Assembly: GCA_036500765.1 (NCBI GenBank)
Contig: DASYBM010000004.1
Coordinates: 1,984,001-2,048,000 of the forward strand
Direction: 5' to 3'
DNA from: Candidatus Sulfotelmatobacter sp.
Lineage (GTDB): Bacteria > Acidobacteriota > Terriglobia > Terriglobales > Acidobacteriaceae
DNA length: 64,000 nt
Position numbers and translations under genes: made by a program
The notes under the pieces: generated by a model
Database searches by the model: none
Told to the model about the DNA's origin: nothing
What the model saw: the letters and a program-made list of their open reading frames with translations, nothing else
Shown here: positions 43,139 through 52,590 of the stretch, piece by piece
Numbering within the stretch: position 1 is the stretch's first letter
How the letters are laid out: each line of letters starts with the position of its first letter

Positions 43139-43284
43139 CGGTTTCCGACTTTCTACTTACGAATGCTCGCTCACAGAACGAAAGTGCGGCAATGTTCAGG
43201 TGCTAAGAAACTTTTTGCAATCGTGCTTTCAAATCTCCAACTGAAATTCGCTAAATTTACGCATCGCTAATACGATCGCGAAGT

Positions 43285-43758
43285 TTATATCGTGATTAAA
43301 GTGCGGACATCGTCAATCAGATCTGGTTCCGGTTTCGAAGGCATCTTGAAATCGGGCTTCTGCTTGGCTGATTGGTTTTGGGCGCGTTGTTGTCGCGATC
43401 CCTGGGAAGACGGGGCCGGACTGGCTGATGTCTGGGTCGACGGGGCTGGTTTGGGCTGAGCCTGGGAAGGCGGGGTTTGGGTATCTGCGGCCTGGGTCTG
43501 GGCCGAGAGCGATTGAGCACGATCCTGTAAGTTCTTTTTTGCGGCAGACAATTCAGTGCTGTCGCGGAAGAGTTCGCGAATCAGGGCGCGCTGCGATTCG
43601 ATGGTTCGTCCTTGCTCCACGATCAGCATGGTCATCAGGCCGTAGGAGATCAGAAACAGCACGGTCAACAGCGGTAACCAGCCACGCTTGTTAGCAACAG
43701 CGGGAGCGTCGGTTGCAGGCACGGCGGGTAAGGCGTCAATAGCGAATAAAGTCGTCAA
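43285..43758 (-). CDS. Single-pass membrane protein with coiled coil and low-complexity tail
   Basis: 157 residues from the TTG at 43758, which has GGAG 6 bases upstream; a GTG at 43842 would add 28 residues. One membrane helix (WLPLLTVLFLISYGLMTMLI) is followed by a predicted coiled coil (VEQGRTIESQRALIRELFRD, STELSAAKKNLQDRAQSLSA) and a Pro/Gln/Ser-rich tail. Topology resembles small envelope or septal proteins, but no family is recognised. Confidence 0.6.
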   Translation of the reverse strand: MTTLFAIDALPAVPATDAPAVANKRGWLPLLTVLFLISYGLMTMLIVEQGRTIESQRALIRELFRDSTELSAAKKNLQDRAQSLSAQTQAADTQTPPSQAQPKPAPSTQTSASPAPSSQGSRQQRAQNQSAKQKPDFKMPSKPEPDLIDDVRTLITI

Positions 43759-44093
43759 ATGGCACTCCGGTCTTTGCCGCAAAATTGTCGGCACATCGGG
43801 AATTGCACCCCGAGAGCCAATGGGAGGGATCCTTTTAACCACCTGATAAGACGCTAGTTATCATGCCAGCACACGCCATGAAAGACAGAAGGATGTGCAA
43901 CTGAATGCACAATATGAGAAACCCACATTGGTGCCACCCCCAGGCAAGGAGTCAGTCTTGTTTTCATTCAAGCTTGGCCGATGCGCAAGCCGTCTTACGG
44001 TCGACCGCCGTTACCCCAGTCACTTTTGTGGAAGGCGGCAATCTCTTAAGATTCTCACAGAAGTCGAATACTACTTTTCTCAGGGACCCAATC
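43759..44093. other. Divergent intergenic region
   Basis: 335 bp between two divergent genes. A short dyad TGATAA / TTATCA (43844-43849 and 43858-43863) is the only symmetric site noted. No additional gene is supported; the long plus-strand frame here is just an upstream extension of the TonB-domain gene. Confidence 0.35.
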
Positions 44094-44426
44094 ATGCGGA
44101 CGCGGTACGTTTCGATACTATTTCTCCTCCTTTCTACTGGTTTTGGAACAGCCATCGCCCAGAACGCACAACTTTCAGCGGAACTGCGGCGGATAGTACG
44201 GAAAGTAAACCCCTCCTATCCTGATATTGCGAAGAGAATGAACCTCGCGGGAACCGTAAAAGTGTTGGCCATCGTGGCGGCGGATGGAACTGTAAAGTCG
44301 GTCCAACCCATGGGCGGCAGCCCGGTTCTCATTCAGGCAGCACAAGATGCGGTCTACAAATGGAAATTTGCCCCCGCCAACTCTGAAACCAAAGAACCCC
44401 TCGAACTTCGTTTCGACCCGCAGTAG
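44094..44426 (+). CDS. Small periplasmic TonB C-terminal-domain protein
   Basis: 110 residues. The signal peptide is MRTRYVSILFLLLSTGFGTA with cleavage near IAQN. The mature part is a TonB C-terminal-like domain: VRKVNPSYPDIAKRMNLAGT, VKVLAIVAADGTVKSVQPMG and AAQDAVYKWKFAPANSETKE. There is no N-terminal membrane anchor like that of real TonB, so it is a soluble periplasmic variant of unknown partner. An AGGGA site supports this start over the longer frame from 43905. Confidence 0.8.
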   Translation: MRTRYVSILFLLLSTGFGTAIAQNAQLSAELRRIVRKVNPSYPDIAKRMNLAGTVKVLAIVAADGTVKSVQPMGGSPVLIQAAQDAVYKWKFAPANSETKEPLELRFDPQ

Positions 44427-44462
44427 GATCGCCGGCCCCGAGAGCACGATTTGCTTGGAAGT

Positions 44463-45638
44463 TTATTTGCCCAGCACCAGTTTGGCGATGGTGGCCAGTT
44501 GCATGTTCGACGTTCCTTCGTAAATCTTGCCGATCTTGGCGTCGCGCCAGTATTTTTCGACGGGATAGTCTTTGGTAAATCCGTAGCCGCCGTAAATTTC
44601 GATAGCCAGCGAAGTCACGCGCTCGGCAACTTGTGAGGCGAACAACTTGGTCATGGCTGCCTCTTTTACGAAATTGACTCCGGCGTCTTTCATGCGGGCG
44701 CAGTTGTAAACCATGAGACGCGCGGCCTCGATCTCGGTGGCCATTTGGGCAATCTGAAACTGGATGCCCTGAAATTCAGAGATCGATTTGCCGAACTGCT
44801 TGCGCTCCACGGCATACTTGCAGGCGAATTCCCAGGCCCCGCGGGCCAACCCGATCATCTGCGCTCCAATGCCGATGCGGCCTTCGTTCAGCGTTTCAAT
44901 CGCGATCTTGTAACCTTTGCCGGGCTCGCCGAGCACGTTTTGTTTGGGTACGCGGCAGTCTTCCAGAATCAGTTCGCAGGTAGATGACGCGCGGATGCCG
45001 AGCTTGTCCTCCTTTTTTCCTACAGTGAACCCGGGGAAATCTTTCTCGATCAGAAATGCCGTGATGCCTTTATATCCTGCGGCGGGATCGATGCTGGCGA
45101 ACAGGACGAATAACCCGGCTTCTTTGCCGTTGGTGATCCAGAGCTTACGGCCGTTCAGCACATACTCGGCGCCTTGGAGCACAGCCCGGGTCTGTAAGGC
45201 GAAAGCGTCGGAGCCGGAGCCTGCTTCGCTCAAAGCATAGGCGCCTACGGTTTCTGTAGCCATTTTCGGCAGAAACCGCTTCTTCTGTTCTTCGTTGCCC
45301 CAGCGCAGCAGCGCGTTGTTCACCAGAGTGTTCTGCACGTCGACGATGACGCCGGAGGAAGCATCCACGCGTGAAAGTTCTTCCACGGCAAGGATCGCCT
45401 CGAAAAACTTAGCGCCGCCTCCGCCGAATTGTTCGGGAATTTCGATGCCCATCAGGCCTAGCTGGAAAAAATCGTGGATGAGATCCTTCTCGAAGACGCC
45501 CTTCTCATCCATCTCCTTCACCAGAGGACGAATCTTCTCGTCGGCGAACTGGCGGATGTTGTCGCGGAAGAGAATTTCATCTTCGGTGAGAGTGGTTAGC
45601 GGAGGGGGAACAGAGGCTTGCAGTGTGGTCTCGGGCAT
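44463..45638 (-). CDS. Acyl-CoA dehydrogenase (short/medium-chain type)
   Basis: 391-residue FAD-dependent dehydrogenase of fatty-acid or branched-chain acyl-CoA oxidation. It has the signature AYALSEAGSGSDAFALQTRA, the second motif (RKQFGKSISEFQGIQFQIAQ) and the catalytic glutamate in KIYEGTSNMQLATIAKLVLG. The Glu position matches short-chain/butyryl-CoA dehydrogenases. No electron-transfer flavoprotein genes are adjacent, so the exact chain-length class is open. Confidence 0.93.
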   Translation of the reverse strand: MPETTLQASVPPPLTTLTEDEILFRDNIRQFADEKIRPLVKEMDEKGVFEKDLIHDFFQLGLMGIEIPEQFGGGGAKFFEAILAVEELSRVDASSGVIVDVQNTLVNNALLRWGNEEQKKRFLPKMATETVGAYALSEAGSGSDAFALQTRAVLQGAEYVLNGRKLWITNGKEAGLFVLFASIDPAAGYKGITAFLIEKDFPGFTVGKKEDKLGIRASSTCELILEDCRVPKQNVLGEPGKGYKIAIETLNEGRIGIGAQMIGLARGAWEFACKYAVERKQFGKSISEFQGIQFQIAQMATEIEAARLMVYNCARMKDAGVNFVKEAAMTKLFASQVAERVTSLAIEIYGGYGFTKDYPVEKYWRDAKIGKIYEGTSNMQLATIAKLVLGK

Positions 45639-45716
45639 GGGGGCACCTTCGAAAACTAAGATGGCAAACCAGCAATTTTAGCACCGGAAGACGGGGATGT
45701 TTTGTGAGCCGTACCT

Positions 45717-46616
45717 TTAGCGGGGACGGGAATGAATCAGCTTCAGTGCATCCGCTTGCAGGATGCGCTTGATCTGGCTGCGCGCGTGCACTGACCAGGG
45801 CCCTGAAGTATCGAGCTTGACGTAGGCCTGCCAGTGCTTGAGCGCCTTGCGTGGCTCGCGAACCTTCTCATAGGCCAGCGCCAGATTGTAGTGCGCGTCG
45901 GCATAAGTAGGAGCAAGTTGCAGAGCAGTCTTATAAGTCTGGATCGCTTCCTGCACGCGGCCAGTTTCGTCGAGCACGTTTCCGAGGTCGAAGTAAGCCA
46001 GGGCGTAGCGCGCATCGGCTTCGATAGCCCGACGGTAGTGGCGTTCGGCAAGCGCGAATTCCTGGCGATTGTAGTACAGCGTGCCCAGGTTGATATGCGC
46101 GGCCGCATGCGCCGGTTGAATTTCGAGCACCTGATGGTATGCGGCAATGGCCTCAGGCTGCGTATTGAGATTCTCTTCGAGGGCAATGCCCCGCGCAAAC
46201 CACGCGGCTACTTCGCTCTCGCGCGGAGTGGGCTCAGACCGCGGCACCGGCGTGCTGGTCACGACCTTCTCGCGCTCGGAAAAGTCCATCAGGAACTGGC
46301 CTGCGATTGGCTCCAGCAATCTGCCTTGGTGGCGGAAGGCCACGCGATGCTTACTCGTCGACGATGCTCCCGCTTCGAGCAGCGGCTTCTCCACCCCCGC
46401 AGCCTGCTTGCGCATGGCATCCAGCGACTGGCGAATCACCGCCGGGCGCACGCTCATGGCGCACAGGTCGCGCACCTTTTTAATTTCCAGGAGATCGGAA
46501 AAAGAATAAGCTTCCGCGGACGTTATCAGGCCATTCCGCTCCCAGTTGGCCAACTGGCGCGGGGTCACGTGAAGAATCCTCAGTAAATCAGTTCGACTGT
46601 ACACGGCAGCACACAA
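45717..46616 (-). CDS. MerR-type HTH protein fused to tetratricopeptide repeats
   Basis: 299 residues. The N-terminal 60 (RTDLLRILHVTPRQLANWER...EAYSFSDLLEIKKVRDLC) form a MerR-like winged helix-turn-helix. A variable linker leads to TPR repeats from about 140 (AIAAYHQVLEIQPAHAAAHI, NLGTLYYNRQEFALAERHYR, YFDLGNVLDETGRVQEAIQT, HYNLALAYEKVREPRKALKH). The start is a TTG behind AGGTCTGG; a GTG at 46604 is also possible. DNA binding plus protein scaffolding is inferred; no target is known. Confidence 0.82.
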   Translation of the reverse strand: MCAAVYSRTDLLRILHVTPRQLANWERNGLITSAEAYSFSDLLEIKKVRDLCAMSVRPAVIRQSLDAMRKQAAGVEKPLLEAGASSTSKHRVAFRHQGRLLEPIAGQFLMDFSEREKVVTSTPVPRSEPTPRESEVAAWFARGIALEENLNTQPEAIAAYHQVLEIQPAHAAAHINLGTLYYNRQEFALAERHYRRAIEADARYALAYFDLGNVLDETGRVQEAIQTYKTALQLAPTYADAHYNLALAYEKVREPRKALKHWQAYVKLDTSGPWSVHARSQIKRILQADALKLIHSRPR

Positions 46617-46744
46617 CCAGACCTACAAATAAATGTTCGCGAACATTATCTGCAACTTTGGGGTGAGAACGCAACAGCTAACGGTGCAAAAACCTGTGGA
46701 GAACCTGGTTAATTTACATGCCGCGGACGTGGTGCAAATACGCA

Positions 46745-48376
46745 CTACACAGCTACAGCCGCCTGGTAATCCTCGTAAGTGCCCTTGAAGTCGGTGATTT
46801 TGTGGTCGCTCTCGAAGTGCCAGATGCGGGTCGCCACTTCGTCGATCAGGTCGTGATCGTGGGTCACAAGAAAAACGGTCCCCTGATAGCGCTGCAAAGA
46901 GATGTTCAGCGCATTGATGGATTCGAGGTCCAGGTGATTGGTCGGTTCGTCGAGCACGAGGACGTTCGGTTTCTGGAGCATGAGTTTGCAAAAGAGCAGG
47001 CGCGCAGCTTCTCCACCGGAGAGAACGCTAGTAGATTTTGTAGCTTCCTCGCGCTGGAACAGCATTTGCCCTAGGATTCCACGTAGTTCTTCGGTGACGG
47101 CCGCGCCGTCCCACTGATGCAGCCATTCGATCGCGGTCGTGCCGCCTTCGATCAGGCTGCGGTGATCTTGCGCGAAGTAGCCGATCGACGCTTCGTGTCC
47201 CCAGATCACCTTGCCGGAGTCGACAAAGGGTCCATCGTAACCGCTGGTCTTGCGGAGCTCGGCGTCCGGCGTGGTAGGAGAATTCGCCAGCAGCGCATTC
47301 AACAGCGTGGTCTTCCCTGCTCCGTTGCGTCCCATGAGCGCGATGCGTTCGCCGCGGATGATGCTGGCAGTAAAGTCGCGGATCACGGAATTGTCGCCAT
47401 AAGCCTTGCCGAGATGCTCGATTTCGAGGATGTGCTTCCCCGAAGGGCGTTTCTGTTCGAACTTGATGAAGGGACGTGCGATGTTGGACCTGGCGAGTTC
47501 AGTGACCTGAAGGCGCTCGACTTCCTTACGCCGCGACTGCACCTGACTGGAGCGTGTGCCGGCAGCGAAGCGCGCGATAAATTCATTCAACTGCGAGATT
47601 TTCTTTTCCCGCTGCGCGTTCTGCGATTCGATCTGCGAGCGCACCTGCGTCTTGGCCACGACCATGTCGTCGTAGGTGCCGGTGTAGGTGATGATGGTTT
47701 CGTAATCGATGTCGGCGATGTGAGTGCAGATGCTGTTCAAAAAGTGGCGATCGTGCGAGATGGCGATCACAACGCCGTCGTAGACGTTGAGAAATCCTTG
47801 CAGCCAGTGAATCGAGTCGAGATCAAGATGGTTCGTAGGTTCGTCAAGCAGCAGCGCCTGGGGATGGCCGAAGAGAGCTTGCGCCAGCAGCACACGAACT
47901 TTCTGTCCGCCCTGGAGTTCTGCCATTTTGCGGGTGTGCAGTTCATCGGGAATGTCGAGGCCTTGGAGCAAAATAGCGGCGTCGCTCTCGGCGGTGTAGC
48001 CGTCTTCTTCGCCGACAATGCCTTCAAGTTCTCCGAGCTTCATGCCGTCGGCGTCGGTCATTTCCGGCTTCTCGTAGATGGCGTCGCGCTCCTGCATGGC
48101 AGCCCACAGGCGCTTATTGCCCATAATGACGGTGTCGATCGCGGAATAGGCGTCGAAGGCGAATTGATCCTGGCTCAACACGCCCACCTTGCGCGGACGG
48201 ACGACCGTGCCTTTTTGCGGCTCAAGTTCTCCGCTGAGCAGTTTCATGAACGTAGATTTGCCCGCGCCGTTGGGCCCGGTCAGGCCATAGCGTTTGCCCG
48301 GCGTGAACGCCGTAGAGACTTCATCGAACAGTATTTTGGCGCCGTAGCGCATCGACACATTGCTGACTGAAAGCAT
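46745..48376 (-). CDS. ABC-F family ATPase
   Basis: 543-residue protein with two ABC nucleotide-binding domains and no membrane segment. Walker A motifs are GLTGPNGAGKST and ALMGRNGAGKTT, Walker B is ALLLDEPTNHLDLDS and VLVLDEPTNHLDLES, and the interdomain P-site linker is basic and helical (KKISQLNEFIARFAAGTRSS). The overall pattern is closest to YbiT-type ABC-F factors that act on the ribosome in translation. A role in antibiotic resistance cannot be told from sequence. Confidence 0.93.
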   Translation of the reverse strand: MLSVSNVSMRYGAKILFDEVSTAFTPGKRYGLTGPNGAGKSTFMKLLSGELEPQKGTVVRPRKVGVLSQDQFAFDAYSAIDTVIMGNKRLWAAMQERDAIYEKPEMTDADGMKLGELEGIVGEEDGYTAESDAAILLQGLDIPDELHTRKMAELQGGQKVRVLLAQALFGHPQALLLDEPTNHLDLDSIHWLQGFLNVYDGVVIAISHDRHFLNSICTHIADIDYETIITYTGTYDDMVVAKTQVRSQIESQNAQREKKISQLNEFIARFAAGTRSSQVQSRRKEVERLQVTELARSNIARPFIKFEQKRPSGKHILEIEHLGKAYGDNSVIRDFTASIIRGERIALMGRNGAGKTTLLNALLANSPTTPDAELRKTSGYDGPFVDSGKVIWGHEASIGYFAQDHRSLIEGGTTAIEWLHQWDGAAVTEELRGILGQMLFQREEATKSTSVLSGGEAARLLFCKLMLQKPNVLVLDEPTNHLDLESINALNISLQRYQGTVFLVTHDHDLIDEVATRIWHFESDHKITDFKGTYEDYQAAVAV

Positions 48377-48466
48377 GGTTTCGTTGTAACTTCTTCAGGA
48401 CCTGCGAGGAATTCCGCCAAGACGGTGCGCAGCTGGAGTTAATAGAATATCACGGCAGGCTACATT

Positions 48467-48883
48467 TTATGCCGTCCAAGGATTGATGATCGTGGTAGCA
48501 ATGTCACTAAAGTGCGCTGTGTTACGGGTCGCCAAACTCGCATGATGGGCGAGCGCAATACCCGCAATCATAGTGTCGCGCAGCTCTACCACGGTTCCCT
48601 TTTTCTGCCGATAGGCGTTGAGTTGGGCAGCTTGCCTGGCTGCTTCTTCGTCAAAAAAAGAAATTCGGTGGTCGATTTCGCCTAGCAGCCGTTCGAACGC
48701 CTCAGACAGAGCTGATCTCCTCTTTCCGGCCGGCATGACTAGTAGGCCGGATTGGATCTCGAAGATCGTGACTGATGTGGTCCAGATTGAGAACTCCGGC
48801 TGTTTGTCAAGCCATTCCGACACCTTTGGGTCGGGGACGTCATACATGAGAGCTGAAACGACATTTGTATCGAGAACAATCAT
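48467..48883 (-). CDS. PIN-domain toxin, FitB/VapC-like
   Basis: 138 residues. Acidic residues are at MIVLDTNVVSALM (Asp5), VTIFEIQSGLL, ELRDTMIAGIALAHHASLAT and RNTAHFSD, the FitB-type PIN pattern. It should be an RNase held by the antitoxin encoded upstream, with which it overlaps by 4 bp (ATGA). All metal-binding acids are present. Codon use and GC resemble the neighbours. Confidence 0.92.
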   Translation of the reverse strand: MIVLDTNVVSALMYDVPDPKVSEWLDKQPEFSIWTTSVTIFEIQSGLLVMPAGKRRSALSEAFERLLGEIDHRISFFDEEAARQAAQLNAYRQKKGTVVELRDTMIAGIALAHHASLATRNTAHFSDIATTIINPWTA

Positions 48884-49134
48884 GCTTCGTCGTCAAAACT
48901 AACGGGTTTGACCGGATATCCGCGCAATTCTGGAATCTCGAAGTCGAGCCCTTTGCCTTTGAATATTGCCGCGATTCGTGTTCCCAGTCCAGCGGCGGGC
49001 GCTTTCGGCGTGTTCACCGCGCTACGGAGAATATCCCGCACTTCTTCTTCCATGCTGCGGCCATTGCGCCGCGCGCGGCGTTGCAGGCGGGTTTTCACAC
49101 GATCTTCAAGGTTTCGGACTACAAGCTGTGCCAT
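48880..49134 (-). CDS. Antitoxin, FitA-like ribbon-helix-helix
   Basis: 84 residues starting MAQLVVRNLEDRVKTRLQRR, then ARRNGRSMEEEVRDILRSAV, which is the FitA/Arc ribbon-helix-helix pattern. The C-terminal tail (GLDFEIPELRGYPVKPVSFD) would wrap the PIN toxin. The ATG at 49134 is chosen over an upstream frame because the 22-bp palindrome operator lies just before it. First gene of a two-gene operon. Confidence 0.9.
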   Translation of the reverse strand: MAQLVVRNLEDRVKTRLQRRARRNGRSMEEEVRDILRSAVNTPKAPAAGLGTRIAAIFKGKGLDFEIPELRGYPVKPVSFDDEA

Positions 49135-49152
49135 GGCTGAGCGCCTCCCGCC

Positions 49153-49174
49153 AAATGATATCATGATATCATTT
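49153..49174. promoter_or_regulatory. 22-bp perfect palindromic operator of the FitAB-like operon
   Basis: The sequence AAATGATATCATGATATCATTT shortened is AAATGATATCA / TGATATCATTT: two TGATATCA octamers, themselves palindromic, overlapping around a central CATG. It is positioned 18 bp before the antitoxin ATG, ideal for autorepression by a ribbon-helix-helix dimer pair. The symmetry is visible; binding is inferred. Confidence 0.75.
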
Positions 49175-49277
49175 TCGCGCCTTGCGGTCAATGTGTCCCC
49201 TTCGAATTCATGCTAAAGTTCTAACCCGCTACCGATAACGTAGCCTGTTCAATCGGAGCTGCATTCTTGGAGGGAAC

Positions 49278-50507
49278 ATGGGAAGCCGGCCTTTCATGCG
49301 ATTTGTGAGGAACATATTGGCAATTGTTAGCGCGACCGCGTGCCTGGTGACTGCTGCCTGGGCCGCCAGCACGACGAAATTAATCTACAGCTTCGCTGGC
49401 AATGCTGACGGCGAGTACACCGACACGGAATTGGTGGCCGACAGCGCCGGCAACTTGTACGGCACATCAGTTCAGGGCGGAACCTTCGGTGGTGGCACCA
49501 TCTTCCAGGTCACGCCGGCTGGCGTGCACACGGTGCTTTACAACTTCACCGGAGGCACCGACGGCGGAGAGCCCTACAAGGGCGTCACACTCGATGCGCA
49601 AGGAAATCTCTATGGCACGGCCGTAACTGGCGGCGGCGGATCGTGCGAGGGCGGCTGCGGCGTAGTTTTCAAACTGATGAATTCTGGCGGAACCTGGACG
49701 CAAAGTGTAGTTCATACCTTCCTCGGTAGCGACGGCTCGGGTCCAGGCAGTCCGGTGGCGATCGATACGCACGGAAATATCTACGGCACGACTCCTACGG
49801 GTGGTGTCAATGGTATGGGTGTGGTCTACGAGTTAAAGCAGAACGGGACTGGCGGGTGGGCGTTCGGAGTAATCCACACCTTCACCGGCGGAAACGACGG
49901 TGGAGGAGGATCCGCGAGCCCGCTGCTGATTGACGCCGCTGGAAATCTCTTTGGCGTCTGCACCGTCGGAGGCGCGAACGGCTTCGGCACGGTCTACGAG
50001 ATGTCGCTGACGCAGGGGAAATGGCGGCTCACAACTCTTTACGCCTTCAAAGATCAGCCCGACGGCGCGTTGCCTTACGGCGGCGTAATCTCCGACAAGG
50101 CAGGAAATCTCTACGGCACTACTTATTACGCCGGGGTTTATGACGTGGGCACGGTCTACAAGTTGACGCGCACCAACGGAACCTGGACCGAAACCGTGCT
50201 TTACAGCTTCAAAGGGGGGCAGGACGGCTCCAGTCCCATCAGCAGCCTGGTCGCCGATGCCGCAGGAAATCTTTACGGCACCACCAGCGATGGCGGTGCA
50301 GCGGCTTGCAGTTGCGGAGTGATTTTCAAGATGACGCGCGGCACGACAGGCAAGTGGACCGAGTCCGTGGCGTACCGATTCCCAGGGACTCCGCAGCCGG
50401 GATTCGCATACAACGGAATGGTTCTGGATTCGGCCGGGCATTTTTACGGCGCGACGGTTCACGGTGGCAGCGGCAATGATGGCGCCATTTACGAATTCAC
50501 GCCATAG
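49278..50507 (+). CDS. Exported GloVer-type tandem repeat protein
   Basis: 409 residues with a signal peptide (FVRNILAIVSATACLVTAAW). Repeats of about 50-55 residues follow, each with a core like LVADSAGNLYGTSVQGGTFG, GTIFQVTP or GVVYELKQNGTG, and a return strand like VLYNFTGGTDGGEPYKGV. This is the Gloeo-Verruco (GloVer) repeat family of exported beta proteins, common in Acidobacteria and Verrucomicrobia, function unknown. The ATG follows GGAGGGAAC. A convergent hexosaminidase gene ends 27 bp downstream. Confidence 0.88.
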   Translation: MGSRPFMRFVRNILAIVSATACLVTAAWAASTTKLIYSFAGNADGEYTDTELVADSAGNLYGTSVQGGTFGGGTIFQVTPAGVHTVLYNFTGGTDGGEPYKGVTLDAQGNLYGTAVTGGGGSCEGGCGVVFKLMNSGGTWTQSVVHTFLGSDGSGPGSPVAIDTHGNIYGTTPTGGVNGMGVVYELKQNGTGGWAFGVIHTFTGGNDGGGGSASPLLIDAAGNLFGVCTVGGANGFGTVYEMSLTQGKWRLTTLYAFKDQPDGALPYGGVISDKAGNLYGTTYYAGVYDVGTVYKLTRTNGTWTETVLYSFKGGQDGSSPISSLVADAAGNLYGTTSDGGAAACSCGVIFKMTRGTTGKWTESVAYRFPGTPQPGFAYNGMVLDSAGHFYGATVHGGSGNDGAIYEFTP

Positions 50508-50533
50508 TTTTGCGGAGAACCCGTTCGGCGATC

Positions 50534-52561
50534 TCAGTTGTGCTGGGCTGCGCTGGCTTCTATTAACTCCTGCACTGGCGCAGCTACCATCAGCAGCAGG
50601 TCGGCGCTGCGGGTCTTTGCCTGATCGAGCATTGCGGTTTGCTGCGCCTTCCACGAATCGGGTGCAGGCTGCGCTTTGTCGAGATAGTCGAGCGCCTGCA
50701 GACCTGCTGCGCCCACGGCAGACAGATTCTGCGACAGCGCCTTATCTTCCTGTAGAAGATAGGTTTGGTCGAGCAGCGGATTCAGTCGGGCGTCGTTATT
50801 CCGCCAGATCGTGAGCCACATGCGGATCTGAGTTTCGGTGCCCTGATCTTTATAACCGCTCCGGATGAAAGTCTGCACCAGGTCGCCGAAATGCCGCGCC
50901 ACGTCGCTCTCGGGATAGACCGCGTCGATCATCCGAGTCAGCGGGGCGTGGAAGTCTATGGGACCCTTCGCGTCATCCCAGCGGTTGTAATCTTTGACGG
51001 GCTCGATGACGTCGGCGAGATTGCGCAGCGCGGTAATGTCTGCGGTGCCGGCCATGCGATGCAACATGCGCAGGCGCGCGGAGCGGTGAGTCAAGCCGAG
51101 AAATTCGAGGTCGAGACTCACGGCATTCATCCTCTCATACATGGAGGGAACGTCGGTGACGTTCTGCGGAGACCACAGGCGCTCGGCGATGACGGCATTG
51201 CGCGGCCAAATGTGCGAGTCGATATTTTCCGGAGTGACCCATTCGGCCCACTGGCAGGACTCACCGCCGAGGATGAGTTTCTGCTCTTCGGGCGTCAGAG
51301 TGGCTGCGGCGTCACTCATGGGATCGACTGCATAGTGCCGCGCCGCGGGCCACATCAGGTCGAGGTAGTAACCGAACGACAGTAGTCCGGTATAGCCTTG
51401 TTTCGCCGCGGCCGCGAGCGATGCTTGACCCCGCCAGGACTGCACGACGATGGTCTTCGGCAAATCGGGATGCAGAATCTCATCCCAGCCCACCATGATT
51501 TTGTGATTCTTCGCCACGATCTTCTGTAGGCGCTGATTGAAATACGCCTGCAGGTCCTGATTATTTTTCATGCCGTGAGACTTGATGAACGCCTGAATTT
51601 TCGGATTGGCGTCCCACTGCTTGCCGTCGACTTCATCGCCGCCAATGTGGAAATAGGCGTCGGGAAATAGCTTGGCCATTTCGGCAATGAATTTCCCCAA
51701 AAACTTGTAGGTCGATTCCTCAGTGGGATTCATGATCGGATCGAGACCGTCGCCAGCAAGCGCGTAGGGGCCGGGACCGCTGGCCAGTTCGGGATACCCG
51801 ACATACCAGGAATGCGTGTGGCCAGGCATGTCGAACTCAGGAATCACGCGAATGCCGCGATCGTGCGCGTAGGCGATGAACTCCCGAATCTCTTCCTGGG
51901 TATAGAACAGGCCGTCGGAGCCCATGCCGGTGAGTTTGGGAAACTTCTTGCTCTCGATGCGGAAGCCTTGATCGTCGGAAAGATGCCAGTGCAGAACGTT
52001 CATCTTCACAGCGGCCATGCCGTCGAGGTTGCGCTTGAGCACATCGAGGGGAATAAAGTGGCGGCTGACGTCGATCAGCGTTCCGCGCCACGGAAAGCGT
52101 GGCTGATCTTTGATGGTGACGACGGGAGCGGCGAATCCGGTAGGCGTGATTTGGACAAGCTGCAGAAACGTTTGCAGGCCGCGCAGAATGCCGAGCGTGG
52201 TCGGCGCGGTGAGCTTCGCGCCGGATTCGGCGACGGTCAGTTCGTAGGATTCATCTTCGCCAAGCTTCTGCACAGCCTCGCGGCCGTGGTCGGCATGGAT
52301 TTGCAGCGTCGGAGCAACGCCGGGCTTGGGGTAGAACGGGATTCCGGTTTGCCGCGAAAGCTGCGTTGTGAAACGCTGCACCTCGCTGTCGAGCGCCGCG
52401 TCATGAGTTCCGGTGACGGCAACGGAGAACGACTGCGTGATTGGCAGCTGGCCGGCGCCAAGCTGCACGCTTGCGGGCATGGGCATCAGAGGGAGTTGGG
52501 GTTGGGCAGCGGCGAAAGAAACTGCCAGGAGGACGGAAATAATAACGGATGAAATTCGCAT
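50534..52561 (-). CDS. Exported beta-N-acetylhexosaminidase, glycoside hydrolase family 20
   Basis: 675-residue exported glycosidase releasing terminal GlcNAc or GalNAc from chitin fragments, glycans or murein pieces. The signal peptide (RISSVIISVLLAVSFAAAQP) is followed by a GH20b N-domain. The catalytic TIM barrel contains FPWRGTLIDVSRHFIPLDVL, LHWHLSDDQGFRIESKKFPK, and the acid/assisting pair in FHIGGDEVDGKQW. The start at 52561 follows a GAGG site and begins directly before the signal peptide. Confidence 0.93.
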   Translation of the reverse strand: MRISSVIISVLLAVSFAAAQPQLPLMPMPASVQLGAGQLPITQSFSVAVTGTHDAALDSEVQRFTTQLSRQTGIPFYPKPGVAPTLQIHADHGREAVQKLGEDESYELTVAESGAKLTAPTTLGILRGLQTFLQLVQITPTGFAAPVVTIKDQPRFPWRGTLIDVSRHFIPLDVLKRNLDGMAAVKMNVLHWHLSDDQGFRIESKKFPKLTGMGSDGLFYTQEEIREFIAYAHDRGIRVIPEFDMPGHTHSWYVGYPELASGPGPYALAGDGLDPIMNPTEESTYKFLGKFIAEMAKLFPDAYFHIGGDEVDGKQWDANPKIQAFIKSHGMKNNQDLQAYFNQRLQKIVAKNHKIMVGWDEILHPDLPKTIVVQSWRGQASLAAAAKQGYTGLLSFGYYLDLMWPAARHYAVDPMSDAAATLTPEEQKLILGGESCQWAEWVTPENIDSHIWPRNAVIAERLWSPQNVTDVPSMYERMNAVSLDLEFLGLTHRSARLRMLHRMAGTADITALRNLADVIEPVKDYNRWDDAKGPIDFHAPLTRMIDAVYPESDVARHFGDLVQTFIRSGYKDQGTETQIRMWLTIWRNNDARLNPLLDQTYLLQEDKALSQNLSAVGAAGLQALDYLDKAQPAPDSWKAQQTAMLDQAKTRSADLLLMVAAPVQELIEASAAQHN

Positions 52562-52590
52562 AGGCCTCGTGAACTCTGGCGCGGGGACCG

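Noticed and set aside
47117-48370. 417-codon plus-strand frame
   Set aside because: Fully antisense to the ABC-F ATPase gene; no recognisable domain.
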